DNA from: Citrobacter telavivensis
GTDB taxonomy: Bacteria; Pseudomonadota; Gammaproteobacteria; Enterobacterales; Enterobacteriaceae
Direction: 5' to 3'
NCBI GenBank assembly: GCA_009363175.1
Contig: CP045205.1
Coordinates: 5,270,001-5,334,000, forward strand
Length of the DNA: 64,000 bases
Shown here: in pieces, positions 25,375 to 33,982 of the stretch
How the letters are laid out: each line of letters begins with the position of its first letter
Numbering within the stretch: the first letter of the stretch is position 1
Notes under the pieces: generated by a model
Seen by the model: the letters and a program-made list of their open reading frames with translations, nothing else
Told to the model about the DNA's origin: nothing
Database searches by the model: none
Program-made: the position numbers and the translations under genes

Positions 25375-26178
25375 CTAAACGATAATGACCTCAACGCCGC
25401 TGCGATGAAACTCCTTCAGGCTCTCTTCCGGGATGCCTTCATCGACGATGATGGTATGAATACGTTGAGTATCAATAATTTTATGCAGGCTCGAGCGGTT
25501 AAATTTGCTGGAATCGGTGACCACGATAATCCGTTCCGCCACTTCACACATCCGGCGATTCAGTCGGGCTTCGTCCTCGTTGTGGGTACTGACGCCCCGC
25601 TCTAAATCAATGGCGTCGACGCCCAGAAACAGCATATCGAAGTGATAATTCTGCAACGATTGTTCGGCCTGGTCGCCGTAAAACGACTGCGACTGCCGAC
25701 GCAGATGACCACCGGTCATCAGCAGCTCCACTCCATCCGCTTCCAGTAAAGCATTAGCGACGTTCATCCCGTTGGTCATCGCTATCACATCGGTATGCTG
25801 ACGCATCAGGCGCGCAATCTCATACGTCGTCGTGCCGGAGTCCAGGATCACGCGGTGACCCGGTTTGATAAGCCCCACGGCCGCTTTGGCGATACTGCGT
25901 TTCACCGCCGTGTTCAATGAACTTTTATCTTCGACGGAAGGCTCCGCGCCCGGCGTATTACTGTCGCAAATCAACGCGCCGCCATAGGCGCGAACGGCGA
26001 TCCCCTGCTTTTCCAGGAACGCCAGATCGTTGCGGATCGTCACCGTGGAAACGCCGAACAATCCCGAAAGATCGTTCACCTGTACGCTTCCTTGCTGCCG
26101 CAACCGCTGGATAATCTGCTCACGTCTTTCGCTGGTGCCTGACACCCGCTTTTCTCCAGAAGCATCGGTATTGCTCAT
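25375..26178 (-). CDS. agaR: Transcriptional repressor AgaR of the aga regulon
   Basis: DeoR-family repressor, 267 residues (E. coli about 269). The helix-turn-helix at about 18-60 includes VSTVTIRNDLAFLEKQG; the effector domain contains VILDSGTTTYEIARL, LMTGGHLRRQSQSF, LFLGVDAIDLERG and VVTDSSKFNRSS. It is divergent from kbaZ, with AgaR-type motifs in the intervening 251 bp. In E. coli, AgaR represses agaZ, agaS and its own promoter and responds to an amino-sugar phosphate. The C-terminus stops at VEVIIV, two residues short of E. coli. Confidence 0.96.
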   Translation of the reverse strand: MSNTDASGEKRVSGTSERREQIIQRLRQQGSVQVNDLSGLFGVSTVTIRNDLAFLEKQGIAVRAYGGALICDSNTPGAEPSVEDKSSLNTAVKRSIAKAAVGLIKPGHRVILDSGTTTYEIARLMRQHTDVIAMTNGMNVANALLEADGVELLMTGGHLRRQSQSFYGDQAEQSLQNYHFDMLFLGVDAIDLERGVSTHNEDEARLNRRMCEVAERIIVVTDSSKFNRSSLHKIIDTQRIHTIIVDEGIPEESLKEFHRSGVEVIIV

Positions 26179-26198
26179 AAGAAATCCTTTGGCTAATT

Positions 26199-26221
26199 CT
26201 TTCGTTTCATTTCGTTTTGCC
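26199..26221. promoter_or_regulatory. AgaR-type operator near the agaR promoter
   Basis: CTTTCGTTTCATTTCGTTTTGCC carries two TTTCGTTT cores 11 bp apart, about one helical turn, closely matching the known AgaR consensus (TTTCRTTTYRTTTYNYTT). It lies just upstream of agaR, suggesting autoregulation. Confidence 0.75.
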
Positions 26222-26337
26222 TATTAACGCCTTTCTTTTGTCGGAATGCAAGCCGAAAAAAGCCGCCCGGAAGGGTGAAAACGTCGGCTGAATGCTTTCA
26301 TTATGTTTCTTTTGTGAAACAGATCGGAAAACTATTA

Positions 26338-26401
26338 TCTTTCGTTTTATTTTTATAAGACCATGATGCAGTATCAATTGAAACAAAACGAAAGATTGCA
26401 A
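26338..26401. promoter_or_regulatory. AgaR-type operators upstream of kbaZ
   Basis: ATCTTTCGTTTTATTTT at 26338-26354 and the inverted copy AAACAAAACGAAAGATTG at 26381-26398 flank the likely kbaZ promoter. A weak CRP-like site, TGTGAAACAGATCGGA, lies upstream at 26313-26328 (eight of ten positions). Confidence 0.7.
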
Positions 26402-26429
26402 GTCGCAGTTACCCGATCTGGAGAGGAAA

Positions 26430-27725
26430 GTGAAACATCTGACTGATATGGTGGAGCAGCATAAACGAGGTAAGGCAATCGGAATTTACGCCGTTTGTTC
26501 CGCGCATCCGCTGGTACTGGAATCCGCAATACGTTACGCGCAGGCAAATCACTCGCCGCTGCTGATTGAAGCAACCTCGAATCAGGTTGACCAGTTTGGC
26601 GGTTATACAGGCATGACCCCAACCGATTTTCGCCATTTTGTCTGCCAACTGGCTGACTCGCTTGGCTTCCCTCAGGAACAATTGATTCTGGGGGGGGATC
26701 ACCTCGGTCCCAACCGTTGGCAAAATCTGGCCGCAGAACCGGCAATGGCCCATGCCGATGAACTGATCAGAAGCTATGTCGCCGCTGGATTCAAAAAAAT
26801 CCACCTCGACTGCAGCATGTCCTGCCAGGGCGATCCCGTACCCTTGACCGATGCCATCGTCGCGGAACGCGCCGCGCGCCTGGCGAAAATAGCCGAAGAG
26901 ACCTGCATCGCCCACTTTGGTGAGTCGGATCTCGTCTATGTGATTGGTACTGAAGTGCCGGTACCGGGCGGTGCCCATGAGACGTTAACCGAACTGGCAG
27001 TGACCACGCCCGAGGCCGCGCGCGCGACGCTGGAAGCCCATCGTCACGCTTTTGAAAAACAGGGACTCGACGATGTCTGGCCGCGCATCATCGCGCTGGT
27101 AGTGCAACCCGGCGTTGAGTTCGACCATACCCACATCATTGATTATCAACCGCAGAAAGCCGTCGCGTTAAGCAAGATGGTAGAGGCGTATGACACGCTG
27201 GTCTTTGAAGCGCACTCCACAGACTATCAAACGCCGCAGTCACTGCGCCAGTTAGTGAAAGATCACTTTGCCATCCTGAAAGTCGGCCCGGCCCTGACCT
27301 TCGCCCTGCGCGAAGCGCTGTTCTCGCTGGCCGCCATTGAAGAAGAGTTGCTCCCGGCAAAAGCCTGTTCCGACCTGCGTCATGTCCTTGAGAGCGTCAT
27401 GCTCGATCGTCCGGAATACTGGCAGAGTCACTACCACGGCGATGGCAACACCCGTCGTCTGGCGCGCGGCTACAGCTATTCCGATCGTGTTCGTTACTAC
27501 TGGCCAGACAGCCAGATTGATGACGCATTTGAACGACTGGTGCGCAATCTGGCGGATGAGCCGATTCCACTGCCGCTCATTAGCCAGTATATGCCGTTAC
27601 AGTACGTAAAAGTGCGCGAGGGAGATCTCAATGCCACACCGCGAGAACTCATCATCAACCACATTCAGGACATACTGCAGCAGTACCATGCCGCCTGCCA
27701 GGGCGTAACGTCCCAGAACAAATAA
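26430..27725 (+). CDS. kbaZ: Tagatose-1,6-bisphosphate aldolase subunit KbaZ
   Basis: 431 residues; the partner of KbaY that supports full activity and stability of tagatose-1,6-bisphosphate aldolase. The start is GTG 26430 after GAGAGGAAA. The sequence is highly similar to E. coli KbaZ, with GIYAVCSAHPLVLE near the N-terminus, EATSNQVDQFGGYTGMTP, GGDHLGPNRWQ and LDCSMSCQGDP; the barrel is aldolase-like but lacks the GatY/KbaY zinc triad. It heads the kbaZ-agaVWEFA operon, with agaV 18 bp downstream. It could also serve the aldolase of the tag-like cluster, which has no local Z subunit. Confidence 0.96.
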   Translation: MKHLTDMVEQHKRGKAIGIYAVCSAHPLVLESAIRYAQANHSPLLIEATSNQVDQFGGYTGMTPTDFRHFVCQLADSLGFPQEQLILGGDHLGPNRWQNLAAEPAMAHADELIRSYVAAGFKKIHLDCSMSCQGDPVPLTDAIVAERAARLAKIAEETCIAHFGESDLVYVIGTEVPVPGGAHETLTELAVTTPEAARATLEAHRHAFEKQGLDDVWPRIIALVVQPGVEFDHTHIIDYQPQKAVALSKMVEAYDTLVFEAHSTDYQTPQSLRQLVKDHFAILKVGPALTFALREALFSLAAIEEELLPAKACSDLRHVLESVMLDRPEYWQSHYHGDGNTRRLARGYSYSDRVRYYWPDSQIDDAFERLVRNLADEPIPLPLISQYMPLQYVKVREGDLNATPRELIINHIQDILQQYHAACQGVTSQNK

Positions 27726-27743
27726 CAAAAAGAGGAATACGCT

Positions 27744-28217
27744 ATGCCAAATATTGTACTCAGCCGTATCGACGAAAGGCTCATTCATGGCCAGGTCGGG
27801 GTGCAATGGGTCGGATTTGCGGGGGCAAATCTGGTGCTGGTTGCCAACGATGAGGTGGCGGAAGACACCGTGCAGCAAAACCTGATGGAGATGGTGCTGG
27901 CGGAAGGGATCGCCGTACGTTTCTGGTCACTGCAAAAAGTGATCGACAACATTCACCGCGCCGCTGACCGACAGAAGATTTTGCTGGTCTGCAAATCACC
28001 CACCGACTTCCTCAGGCTGGTCGAAGGTGGGGTTCCTGTTACACGAGTCAACGTAGGAAATATGCACTACGCCAATGGCAAACAGCAGATTGCCAAAACG
28101 GTCTCTGTCGACACGACCGATATTACGGCGTTTAACGGCCTGAAAGCCGCCGGGGTGGAATGCTTCGTTCAGGGCGTTCCGACAGAACCCGCGCAGGATC
28201 TCTTTAAACTCATCTGA
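27744..28217 (+). CDS. agaV: PTS N-acetylgalactosamine EIIB component AgaV
   Basis: A mannose-family EIIB protein, 157 residues, cytoplasmic. The phospho-accepting H15 lies in RIDERLIHGQVGVQW; VNVGNMHYANGKQQI and FVQGVPTEP are further family landmarks. It relays phosphate from AgaF (EIIA) to N-acetylgalactosamine carried by AgaW/AgaE, giving GalNAc-6-phosphate. Part of the kbaZ operon, with agaW 10 bp downstream. Length is normal for the family. Confidence 0.95.
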   Translation: MPNIVLSRIDERLIHGQVGVQWVGFAGANLVLVANDEVAEDTVQQNLMEMVLAEGIAVRFWSLQKVIDNIHRAADRQKILLVCKSPTDFLRLVEGGVPVTRVNVGNMHYANGKQQIAKTVSVDTTDITAFNGLKAAGVECFVQGVPTEPAQDLFKLI

Positions 28218-28227
28218 GGCCTTCACC

Positions 28228-29007
28228 ATGGAAATTAGTCTGTTACAGGCTTTTGCATTAGGTATCCTCGCCTTTATTGCGGGCCTGGATATGTTCAACG
28301 GATTAACACACATGCACCGCCCGGTGGTGCTTGGGCCGCTGGTCGGCCTGATTCTGGGCGATCTGCATACCGGTATTTTAACCGGCGGTACGCTGGAGCT
28401 GGTGTGGATGGGGCTCGCCCCGCTGGCGGGCGCGCAACCGCCAAACGTCATTATCGGCACCATCGTGGGTACGACGTTCGCCATTACGACAGGGGTGAAA
28501 CCGGATGTCGCCGTGGGCGTTGCCGTGCCGTTTGCTGTGGCAGTACAGATGGGGATTACGTTCCTGTTCTCCGTGATGTCTGGGGTGATGTCCCGCTGCG
28601 ATCGCATGGCGGCGAATGCCGATACTGCCGGCATTGAACGGGTTAACTATCTGGCGTTACTGGCGTTGGGGATTTTCTATTTTCTCTGCGCGTTCCTGCC
28701 GATTTACTTCGGTGCAGAGCACGCGAAAACAGCCATTGATGTCCTTCCGGAACGTCTGATTGACGGCCTCGGCGTCGCGGGCGGCATCATGCCAGCCATC
28801 GGCTTTGCCGTGCTGCTGAAAATCATGATGAAAAACGTCTATATCCCTTACTTTATCATCGGTTTCGTGGGGGCCGCCTGGCTCAAGCTGCCGGTACTGG
28901 CTATCGCCGCCGCGGCGCTGGCCATGGCGCTGATCGACCTGCTGCGTAAATCACCTGAACCGACCCAACCTGCGGCCCAGAAAGAGGAATTCGAAGATGG
29001 CATCTAA
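28228..29007 (+). CDS. agaW: PTS N-acetylgalactosamine EIIC component AgaW (full length)
   Basis: A mannose-family EIIC permease, 259 residues with several hydrophobic helices. It starts MEISLLQAFALGILAFIAG and contains GPLVGLILGDLHTGILTGGTLELVWMG (about 38-64), typical of sugar-binding EIIC proteins. The frame is complete; in E. coli K-12 agaW is truncated, so K-12 cannot use GalNAc through this system. It overlaps agaE by 11 bp, indicating coupled translation. It forms the channel with EIID AgaE. Confidence 0.94.
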   Translation: MEISLLQAFALGILAFIAGLDMFNGLTHMHRPVVLGPLVGLILGDLHTGILTGGTLELVWMGLAPLAGAQPPNVIIGTIVGTTFAITTGVKPDVAVGVAVPFAVAVQMGITFLFSVMSGVMSRCDRMAANADTAGIERVNYLALLALGIFYFLCAFLPIYFGAEHAKTAIDVLPERLIDGLGVAGGIMPAIGFAVLLKIMMKNVYIPYFIIGFVGAAWLKLPVLAIAAAALAMALIDLLRKSPEPTQPAAQKEEFEDGI

Positions 29008-29875
29008 TCAACAAACTCTTCCGACTGTTTCCGACAGCGAAGAAACGCTGCTTTCCGGCGTAAACGAAAACATCTATGAAGATCAGAGTATTGGCGCAGA
29101 GCTGACCAAAAAAGATATCAACCGGGTCGCCTGGCGTTCCATGCTGTTGCAGGCGTCGTTTAACTACGAACGTATGCAGGCTTCCGGTTGGCTGTATGGT
29201 CTGCTGCCTGCACTGAAAAAGATCCACACCAATAAACGCGACCTGGCGCGCGCCATGAAAGGTCACATGGGCTTCTTCAATACCCATCCCTTCCTGGTGA
29301 CGTTTGTGATTGGCATCATCCTGGCGATGGAACGCTCAAAGCAGGACGTTAACAGTATTCAGAGCACCAAAATTGCCGTTGGCGCACCGCTCGGCGGGAT
29401 TGGCGACGCGATGTTCTGGCTAACGCTACTGCCTATTTGCGGCGGCATCGGGGCCAGTCTGGCCTTGCAGGGCTCTATCCTCGGCGCGGTGGTCTTCATT
29501 GTGCTGTTTAACGTGGTCCATCTGGCTCTGCGTTTTGGCCTGGCGCACTATGCTTACCGTATGGGGGTCGCCGCCATTCCACTCATCAAGGCCAATACGA
29601 AGAAAGTGGGCCACGCGGCGTCTATCGTCGGGATGACGGTGATCGGCGCGCTCGTCGCGACCTATGTGCGCCTGAACACTACGCTCGAAATCAAGGCGGG
29701 TGATGCCGTCGTCAAGCTCCAGGCTGACGTTATCGACAAGCTGATGCCCGCCTTTTTACCGCTGGTCTATACCCTGACGATGTTCTGGTTGGTCCGTCGC
29801 GGCTGGAGTCCGCTGCGCCTTATCGGTATCACCGTGGTGCTGGGTGTTGTCGGCAAGTTCTGTCACTTCCTGTAA
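28997..29875 (+). CDS. agaE: PTS N-acetylgalactosamine EIID component AgaE
   Basis: A mannose-family EIID, 292 residues. Family features are WRSMLLQASFNYERMQASGW (about 50-70), HMGFFNTHPFLVTFVIG, and GAPLGGIGDAMFWLTLLP; a C-terminal hydrophobic segment ends at FCHFL. The N-terminal 40 residues are polar. The ATG lies inside the 3' end of agaW. With AgaW it forms the membrane part of the GalNAc transporter. agaF follows 16 bp later. Confidence 0.94.
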   Translation: MASNQQTLPTVSDSEETLLSGVNENIYEDQSIGAELTKKDINRVAWRSMLLQASFNYERMQASGWLYGLLPALKKIHTNKRDLARAMKGHMGFFNTHPFLVTFVIGIILAMERSKQDVNSIQSTKIAVGAPLGGIGDAMFWLTLLPICGGIGASLALQGSILGAVVFIVLFNVVHLALRFGLAHYAYRMGVAAIPLIKANTKKVGHAASIVGMTVIGALVATYVRLNTTLEIKAGDAVVKLQADVIDKLMPAFLPLVYTLTMFWLVRRGWSPLRLIGITVVLGVVGKFCHFL

Positions 29876-29891
29876 AGCAAAGAGGTCTTCG

Positions 29892-30326
29892 ATGTTAGGT
29901 ATTATTTTGACGGGGCACGGTGGGTTTGCCAGCGGTATGGAAAAAGCGATGAAACAGATCCTTGGCGAGCAGTCGCAGTTCATCGCTATCGACTTTCCGG
30001 AAACCTCCACCACCGCGCTGCTCACCTCGCAGCTTGAGCAGGCGATTGAGCAACTGGACGGTGAGGAAGATATCGTTTTCCTGACCGACCTGCTCGGCGG
30101 CACACCGTTTCGCGTCGCCTCAACGCTTGCGATGCTGAAACCAGGCCGGGAAGTGATTACTGGTACTAACCTGCAACTACTGCTGGAAATGGTACTGGAT
30201 CGTGAAGGGCTCAGCAGCGAGGCATTTCGTGTGCAGGCGCTGGAATGTGGGCATCGCGGTCTGACCAGCCTGGTAGATGAACTGGGCCGCTGTCGCGAGG
30301 AGCACCCCATCGAGGAAGGAATATGA
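29892..30326 (+). CDS. agaF: PTS galactosamine/N-acetylgalactosamine EIIA component AgaF
   Basis: A mannose-family EIIA, 144 residues from ATG 29892 (MLGIILTGHGGF), matching E. coli; an upstream in-frame ATG at 29844 would overlap agaE and is rejected. The phospho-histidine is H9. FLTDLLGGTPFRVA is the conserved dimer/active-site segment. It takes phosphate from HPr and, since agaBCD carries no EIIA, probably serves both the GalNAc (AgaVWE) and galactosamine (AgaBCD) transporters. It overlaps agaA by 4 bp (ATGA). Confidence 0.94.
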   Translation: MLGIILTGHGGFASGMEKAMKQILGEQSQFIAIDFPETSTTALLTSQLEQAIEQLDGEEDIVFLTDLLGGTPFRVASTLAMLKPGREVITGTNLQLLLEMVLDREGLSSEAFRVQALECGHRGLTSLVDELGRCREEHPIEEGI

Positions 30327-31456
30327 CGCAGGTTTTGCGTGCCAGACGCCTGCTCACCGAACAAGGGTGGCTGGACGATCACCAGTTGCGCGTTGAAGAA
30401 GGCGTCATCACGGCAATCGAGCCGATTCCGGCGGGCATCACCGTGCGCGATGCCGAGCTACTCTGTCCCGCCTATATCGACATCCACGTCCACGGTGGCG
30501 CGGGAGTCGATGTGATGGACGACGAACCGGATGCGCTCGATAAGCTGGCGATTCACAAAGCGCGTGAAGGGGTTGCCAGTTGGCTCCCCACCACCGTCAC
30601 CGCGCCGCTAAAGACGATTCATCGCGCGCTGGAGCGTATTGCCCAGCGCTATCATTGCGGCGGGCCTGGCGCACAGGTGCTGGGAAGTTACCTGGAAGGG
30701 CCATACTTCACGCCGCAGAATAAGGGTGCCCATCCCCCGGAGCTGTTTCGGGAACTGGACCTTGCGGAGCTGGATGAGCTGATCGCCATTTCGCGACAGA
30801 CCCTGCGCGTGGTGGCGCTGGCACCGGAAAAACCGGGGGCATTGCAGGCGATTCGCCATCTCAGGCAGCAGGGTGTGCGGGTGATGTTGGGGCATAGCGC
30901 GGCAAGCTGGGCGCAAACCCGCGCCGCCTTTGACGCGGGCGCGGACGGACTCGTGCACTGCTACAACGGCATGACCGGGCTTCATCACCGGGAGCCCGGG
31001 ATGGTCGGCGCAGGACTCACTGACCCGCGCGCGTGGCTGGAACTTATCGCCGATGGGCACCACGTCCATCCGGCGGCCATGACGCTCTGTTGCTGCTGTG
31101 CAAAAGAGAGGCTGGTGCTGATAACCGATGCGATGCAGGCCGCCGGTATGCCCGACGGAAACTACACGCTGTGCGGTGAAAAAGTCGAAATGCACGGAGG
31201 TATCGTGCGAACCGCATCCGGTGGCCTGGCGGGCAGTACGTTGTCGGTTGATGCGGCAGTGCGCAATATGGTCGAACTGACAGGCATCGCCCCTGAGGAT
31301 GCTATCCATATGGCCTCGCTCCATCCAGCGCGTCTGTTGGGGATCGACAGCCACTCAGGATCGTTAGCCCCAGGCAAACGCGCCAGCACGATCGCCCTCG
31401 ATAGCGGACTGCATTTACAACAGATTTGGATTCAGGGTCAGCTCCTCCCCCTTTGA
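30323..31456 (+). CDS. agaA: N-acetylgalactosamine-6-phosphate deacetylase AgaA (full length)
   Basis: A 377-residue amidohydrolase of the NagA family that removes acetate from GalNAc-6-phosphate. Metal and catalytic residues are visible: DIHVHGG (H55, H57), EGPY with E125, LGHSAA with H191, VHCYN with H212 and the catalytic D269 in ITDAMQAAG. K-12 carries only a truncated agaA; here the gene is intact. The start overlaps the agaF stop (ATGA), and a terminator follows the gene. Confidence 0.95.
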   Translation: MTQVLRARRLLTEQGWLDDHQLRVEEGVITAIEPIPAGITVRDAELLCPAYIDIHVHGGAGVDVMDDEPDALDKLAIHKAREGVASWLPTTVTAPLKTIHRALERIAQRYHCGGPGAQVLGSYLEGPYFTPQNKGAHPPELFRELDLAELDELIAISRQTLRVVALAPEKPGALQAIRHLRQQGVRVMLGHSAASWAQTRAAFDAGADGLVHCYNGMTGLHHREPGMVGAGLTDPRAWLELIADGHHVHPAAMTLCCCCAKERLVLITDAMQAAGMPDGNYTLCGEKVEMHGGIVRTASGGLAGSTLSVDAAVRNMVELTGIAPEDAIHMASLHPARLLGIDSHSGSLAPGKRASTIALDSGLHLQQIWIQGQLLPL

Positions 31457-31472
31457 CCCTTTTTTCCTCCCT

Positions 31473-31505
31473 GGCCTTCGATCATGAATCGTAAGGCCTT
31501 TCTTT
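31473..31505 (+). terminator. Probable terminator after agaA
   Basis: GGCCTT and AAGGCC flank a short loop containing GAT/ATC pairing, followed by TTTCTTTTCC. It lies 17 bp after the agaA stop and separates the kbaZ operon from the agaS promoter region. Confidence 0.7.
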
Positions 31506-31598
31506 TCCTTTCGATTAAGAAAACCCCCATTCCTGGATGGTGGCAGAGAATCATTACAGATCAATAAGATAAAAAACCTCACCGTACAATCGATCACA

Positions 31599-31698
31599 CT
31601 TTTCGTTTTATTTCATTTTGCATTATTGAACTTTCGATTTCTTTCCTATAAATTTTAATCAATCGATCATGTGAACAAGTGAAACGAAACGAAAGATA
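31599..31698. promoter_or_regulatory. AgaR-type operators upstream of agaS
   Basis: CTTTTCGTTTTATTTCATTT at 31599-31618 matches the AgaR consensus well. AACTTTCGATTTCTTTCC at 31628-31645 and the inverted GAAACGAAACGAAAGATA at 31681-31698 add further copies. The cluster lies 54-153 bp before the agaS start, where AgaR is known to bind in E. coli. Confidence 0.72.
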
Positions 31699-31751
31699 GC
31701 GACATTTTGCCAGCGTCTGATGTGGAATTCACAAGACTAAGGACTTACGTT

Positions 31752-32906
31752 ATGCCAGAAACCTATACCCCTGCTGCTGCAACAACCGGAACCTGGACTG
31801 AAGAAGAGATCCGCCAGCAGCCTGCCAGTTGGATCCGCTCGCTGACGAACATTGACGCGATTCGTACCGCGATCGACAATTTTCTCGCGCCACTGCTACG
31901 TAAAGGCGATCTGCGGATCGTCCTCACCGGGGCTGGCACCTCGGCATTCATTGGCGAGATAATCGCGCCCTGGCTTGCCAGCCACACCGGGCAAAACATC
32001 AGCGCAGTACCGACCACCGATCTGGTCACCAATCCGATGGATTATCTGAACCCGGCGCATCCGCTGCTGCTGGTCTCGTTTGCCCGTTCTGGCAACAGCC
32101 CGGAAAGCGTTGCGGCAGTGGAACTGGCAAACCAGTTCGTCCCTGAGTGCTACCACCTTTCGATCACCTGCAATGAAGCAGGCAGCCTGTACCAGAACGC
32201 CGTTGCAAGCGATAACGCCTTTGCCCTGCTGATGCCGACAGAAACGCACGATCGCGGGTTTGCGATGACCAGCAGTATTACCACTATGATGGCCAGTTGC
32301 CTGGCGGTGTTCGCACCGAAACTCATCAACAGCCGGACCTTCCGCGATGTCGCGGATCGCTGCCAGACTATCCTGTCGTCACTGGGTGATTTCAGCCACG
32401 GCGTGTTTGGCAATGGTGCCTGGAAACGGATCGTCTATCTCGGTAGCGGTGGATTACAGGGTGCTGCGCGTGAGTCGGCCCTGAAAGTACTTGAGCTGAC
32501 CGCCGGTAAGCTGGCCGCGTTTTACGACTCGCCAACCGGCTTCCGTCACGGTCCGAAATCACTGGTGGATAACGAAACGCTGATCGTGGTGTACATCTCC
32601 AGCCACCCTTACACACGGCAGTACGATCTCGATCTGCTGGCGGAGCTGCGTCGCGATGGTCAGGCAATGCGCGTTATCGCTATCGCGGCCGAAAGCGATT
32701 CCATCATCGAATCTGGCCCGCACATTCTGTTACCCCCCGCGCGTCATTTTATCGATAGCGAGCTGGCTTTCTGCTACCTGATGTATGCCCAGGTCTTTGC
32801 GCTCACCCAGTCCATTAATGTCGGTAATACCCCGGATAACCCTTCCCGCAGCGGTACGGTCAACCGCGTCGTGCAGGGCGTCGTTATTCACCCGTGGCAG
32901 GCTTAA
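31752..32906 (+). CDS. agaS: Galactosamine-6-phosphate deaminase/isomerase AgaS
   Basis: 384 residues with two SIS (sugar isomerase) domains; converts galactosamine-6-phosphate to tagatose-6-phosphate and ammonia. The first SIS domain starts at about residue 53 with VLTGAGTSAFIG, and the second contains GSGGLQGAARESALKVLELTAGK and SPTGFRHGPKSLV. I chose ATG 31752 (MPETYTP) for the E. coli length and the AAGGA ribosome site; an ATG 15 codons upstream is less likely. It starts the agaS-kbaY-agaBCDI transcript under its own AgaR-type operators. Confidence 0.95.
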   Translation: MPETYTPAAATTGTWTEEEIRQQPASWIRSLTNIDAIRTAIDNFLAPLLRKGDLRIVLTGAGTSAFIGEIIAPWLASHTGQNISAVPTTDLVTNPMDYLNPAHPLLLVSFARSGNSPESVAAVELANQFVPECYHLSITCNEAGSLYQNAVASDNAFALLMPTETHDRGFAMTSSITTMMASCLAVFAPKLINSRTFRDVADRCQTILSSLGDFSHGVFGNGAWKRIVYLGSGGLQGAARESALKVLELTAGKLAAFYDSPTGFRHGPKSLVDNETLIVVYISSHPYTRQYDLDLLAELRRDGQAMRVIAIAAESDSIIESGPHILLPPARHFIDSELAFCYLMYAQVFALTQSINVGNTPDNPSRSGTVNRVVQGVVIHPWQA

Positions 32907-32918
32907 GAGGATCCGATC

Positions 32919-33794
32919 ATGAGTATCATTTCTACGAAGTATCTCCTGCAGGATGCTCAGGCAAAAGGCTACGCCGTACCGGCCTTCAACATTCATAACG
33001 CCGAGACTATCCAGGCGATCCTCGAAGTGTGTAGCGAAATGCAATCACCGGTGATCCTCGCCGGTACGCCAGGCACCTTTAAACATATCGCGCTGGAGGA
33101 GCTTTACGCGCTGTGCACCGCCTACTCCACCACCTACGCTATGCCGCTGGCGCTGCATCTCGATCATCATGAATCACTGGACGACATTCGCCATAAGGTG
33201 AACGCCGGAGTACGCAGCGCCATGATCGACGGTAGCCATTTCCCGTTTGAGGAAAACGTGAAGCTGGTGAAATCGGTTGTCGATTTCTGCCACGCCCGCG
33301 ATTGCAGCGTAGAAGCGGAGTTGGGACGCCTGGGTGGCGTCGAAGATGACATGAGCGTTGATGCAGAAAGCGCCTTTCTGACCGATCCGCAAGAGGCCAA
33401 ACGCTTTGTTGAGCTGACCGGCGTCGACAGCCTTGCTGTCGCCATCGGCACCGCACACGGCCTCTACACCAAAAAACCGAAAATCGATTTCCAGCGCCTG
33501 GCTGAAATCCGTGAAGTGGTGGATATTCCGCTGGTGCTGCACGGTGCGAGCGATGTGCCTGACGAGTATGTACGCCGCACGATAGAGCTGGGTGTGTGTA
33601 AGGTTAACGTCGCTACCGAATTGAAAATTGCCTTCGCCGATGCCGTGAAAGCGTGGTTTGCTGACAACCCACAGGGCAACGATCCGCGCTATTACATGCG
33701 TGTCGGTATGGATGCGATGAAAGAGGTCGTGAGAAGTAAAATCACGGTTTGCGGTTCGGCTAACAAATTAGTGGCTGATTCCGATTTAATTTAA
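32919..33794 (+). CDS. kbaY: Tagatose-1,6-bisphosphate aldolase catalytic subunit KbaY
   Basis: A class II zinc aldolase, 291 residues (E. coli 286), cleaving tagatose-1,6-bisphosphate to DHAP and glyceraldehyde-3-phosphate. The active-site D82/H83 are in LHLDHHES; other ligands lie in AIGTAHGLY and LVLHGASDVP. The C-terminus runs a few residues past the E. coli end (SANKLVADSDLI). It lies 12 bp after agaS. It works with KbaZ and closely resembles the GatY-type aldolase at 12151, so the window encodes two catalytic and one accessory subunit. Confidence 0.96.
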   Translation: MSIISTKYLLQDAQAKGYAVPAFNIHNAETIQAILEVCSEMQSPVILAGTPGTFKHIALEELYALCTAYSTTYAMPLALHLDHHESLDDIRHKVNAGVRSAMIDGSHFPFEENVKLVKSVVDFCHARDCSVEAELGRLGGVEDDMSVDAESAFLTDPQEAKRFVELTGVDSLAVAIGTAHGLYTKKPKIDFQRLAEIREVVDIPLVLHGASDVPDEYVRRTIELGVCKVNVATELKIAFADAVKAWFADNPQGNDPRYYMRVGMDAMKEVVRSKITVCGSANKLVADSDLI

Positions 33795-33819
33795 AGTCGT
33801 CCTGTTTCAACATCATATT

Positions 33820-33858
33820 CAGAAGCGTTATCTGATTAATATCAGGTAGCGCTTTCTG
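33820..33858 (+). repeat. Intercistronic hairpin between kbaY and agaB
   Basis: CAGAAGCG pairs with CGCTTTCTG around an inner TCTGAT/ATCAG pairing. It lies in the 188-bp gap before agaB, has no T-run, and could protect the kbaY transcript end or reduce expression of agaBCDI. The rest of the gap is AT rich; no separate promoter was recognised. Confidence 0.5.
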
Positions 33859-33982
33859 ACCAGATAGCGGGGGAGAATAAAGAGATTACATCACGCTGAA
33901 TAAATTCATGAATGCGTTACGGTAACAATAATATATTTCAACAAGTTCTGTCATTCTATTATTTTATGGTGAGGATTTAAGA

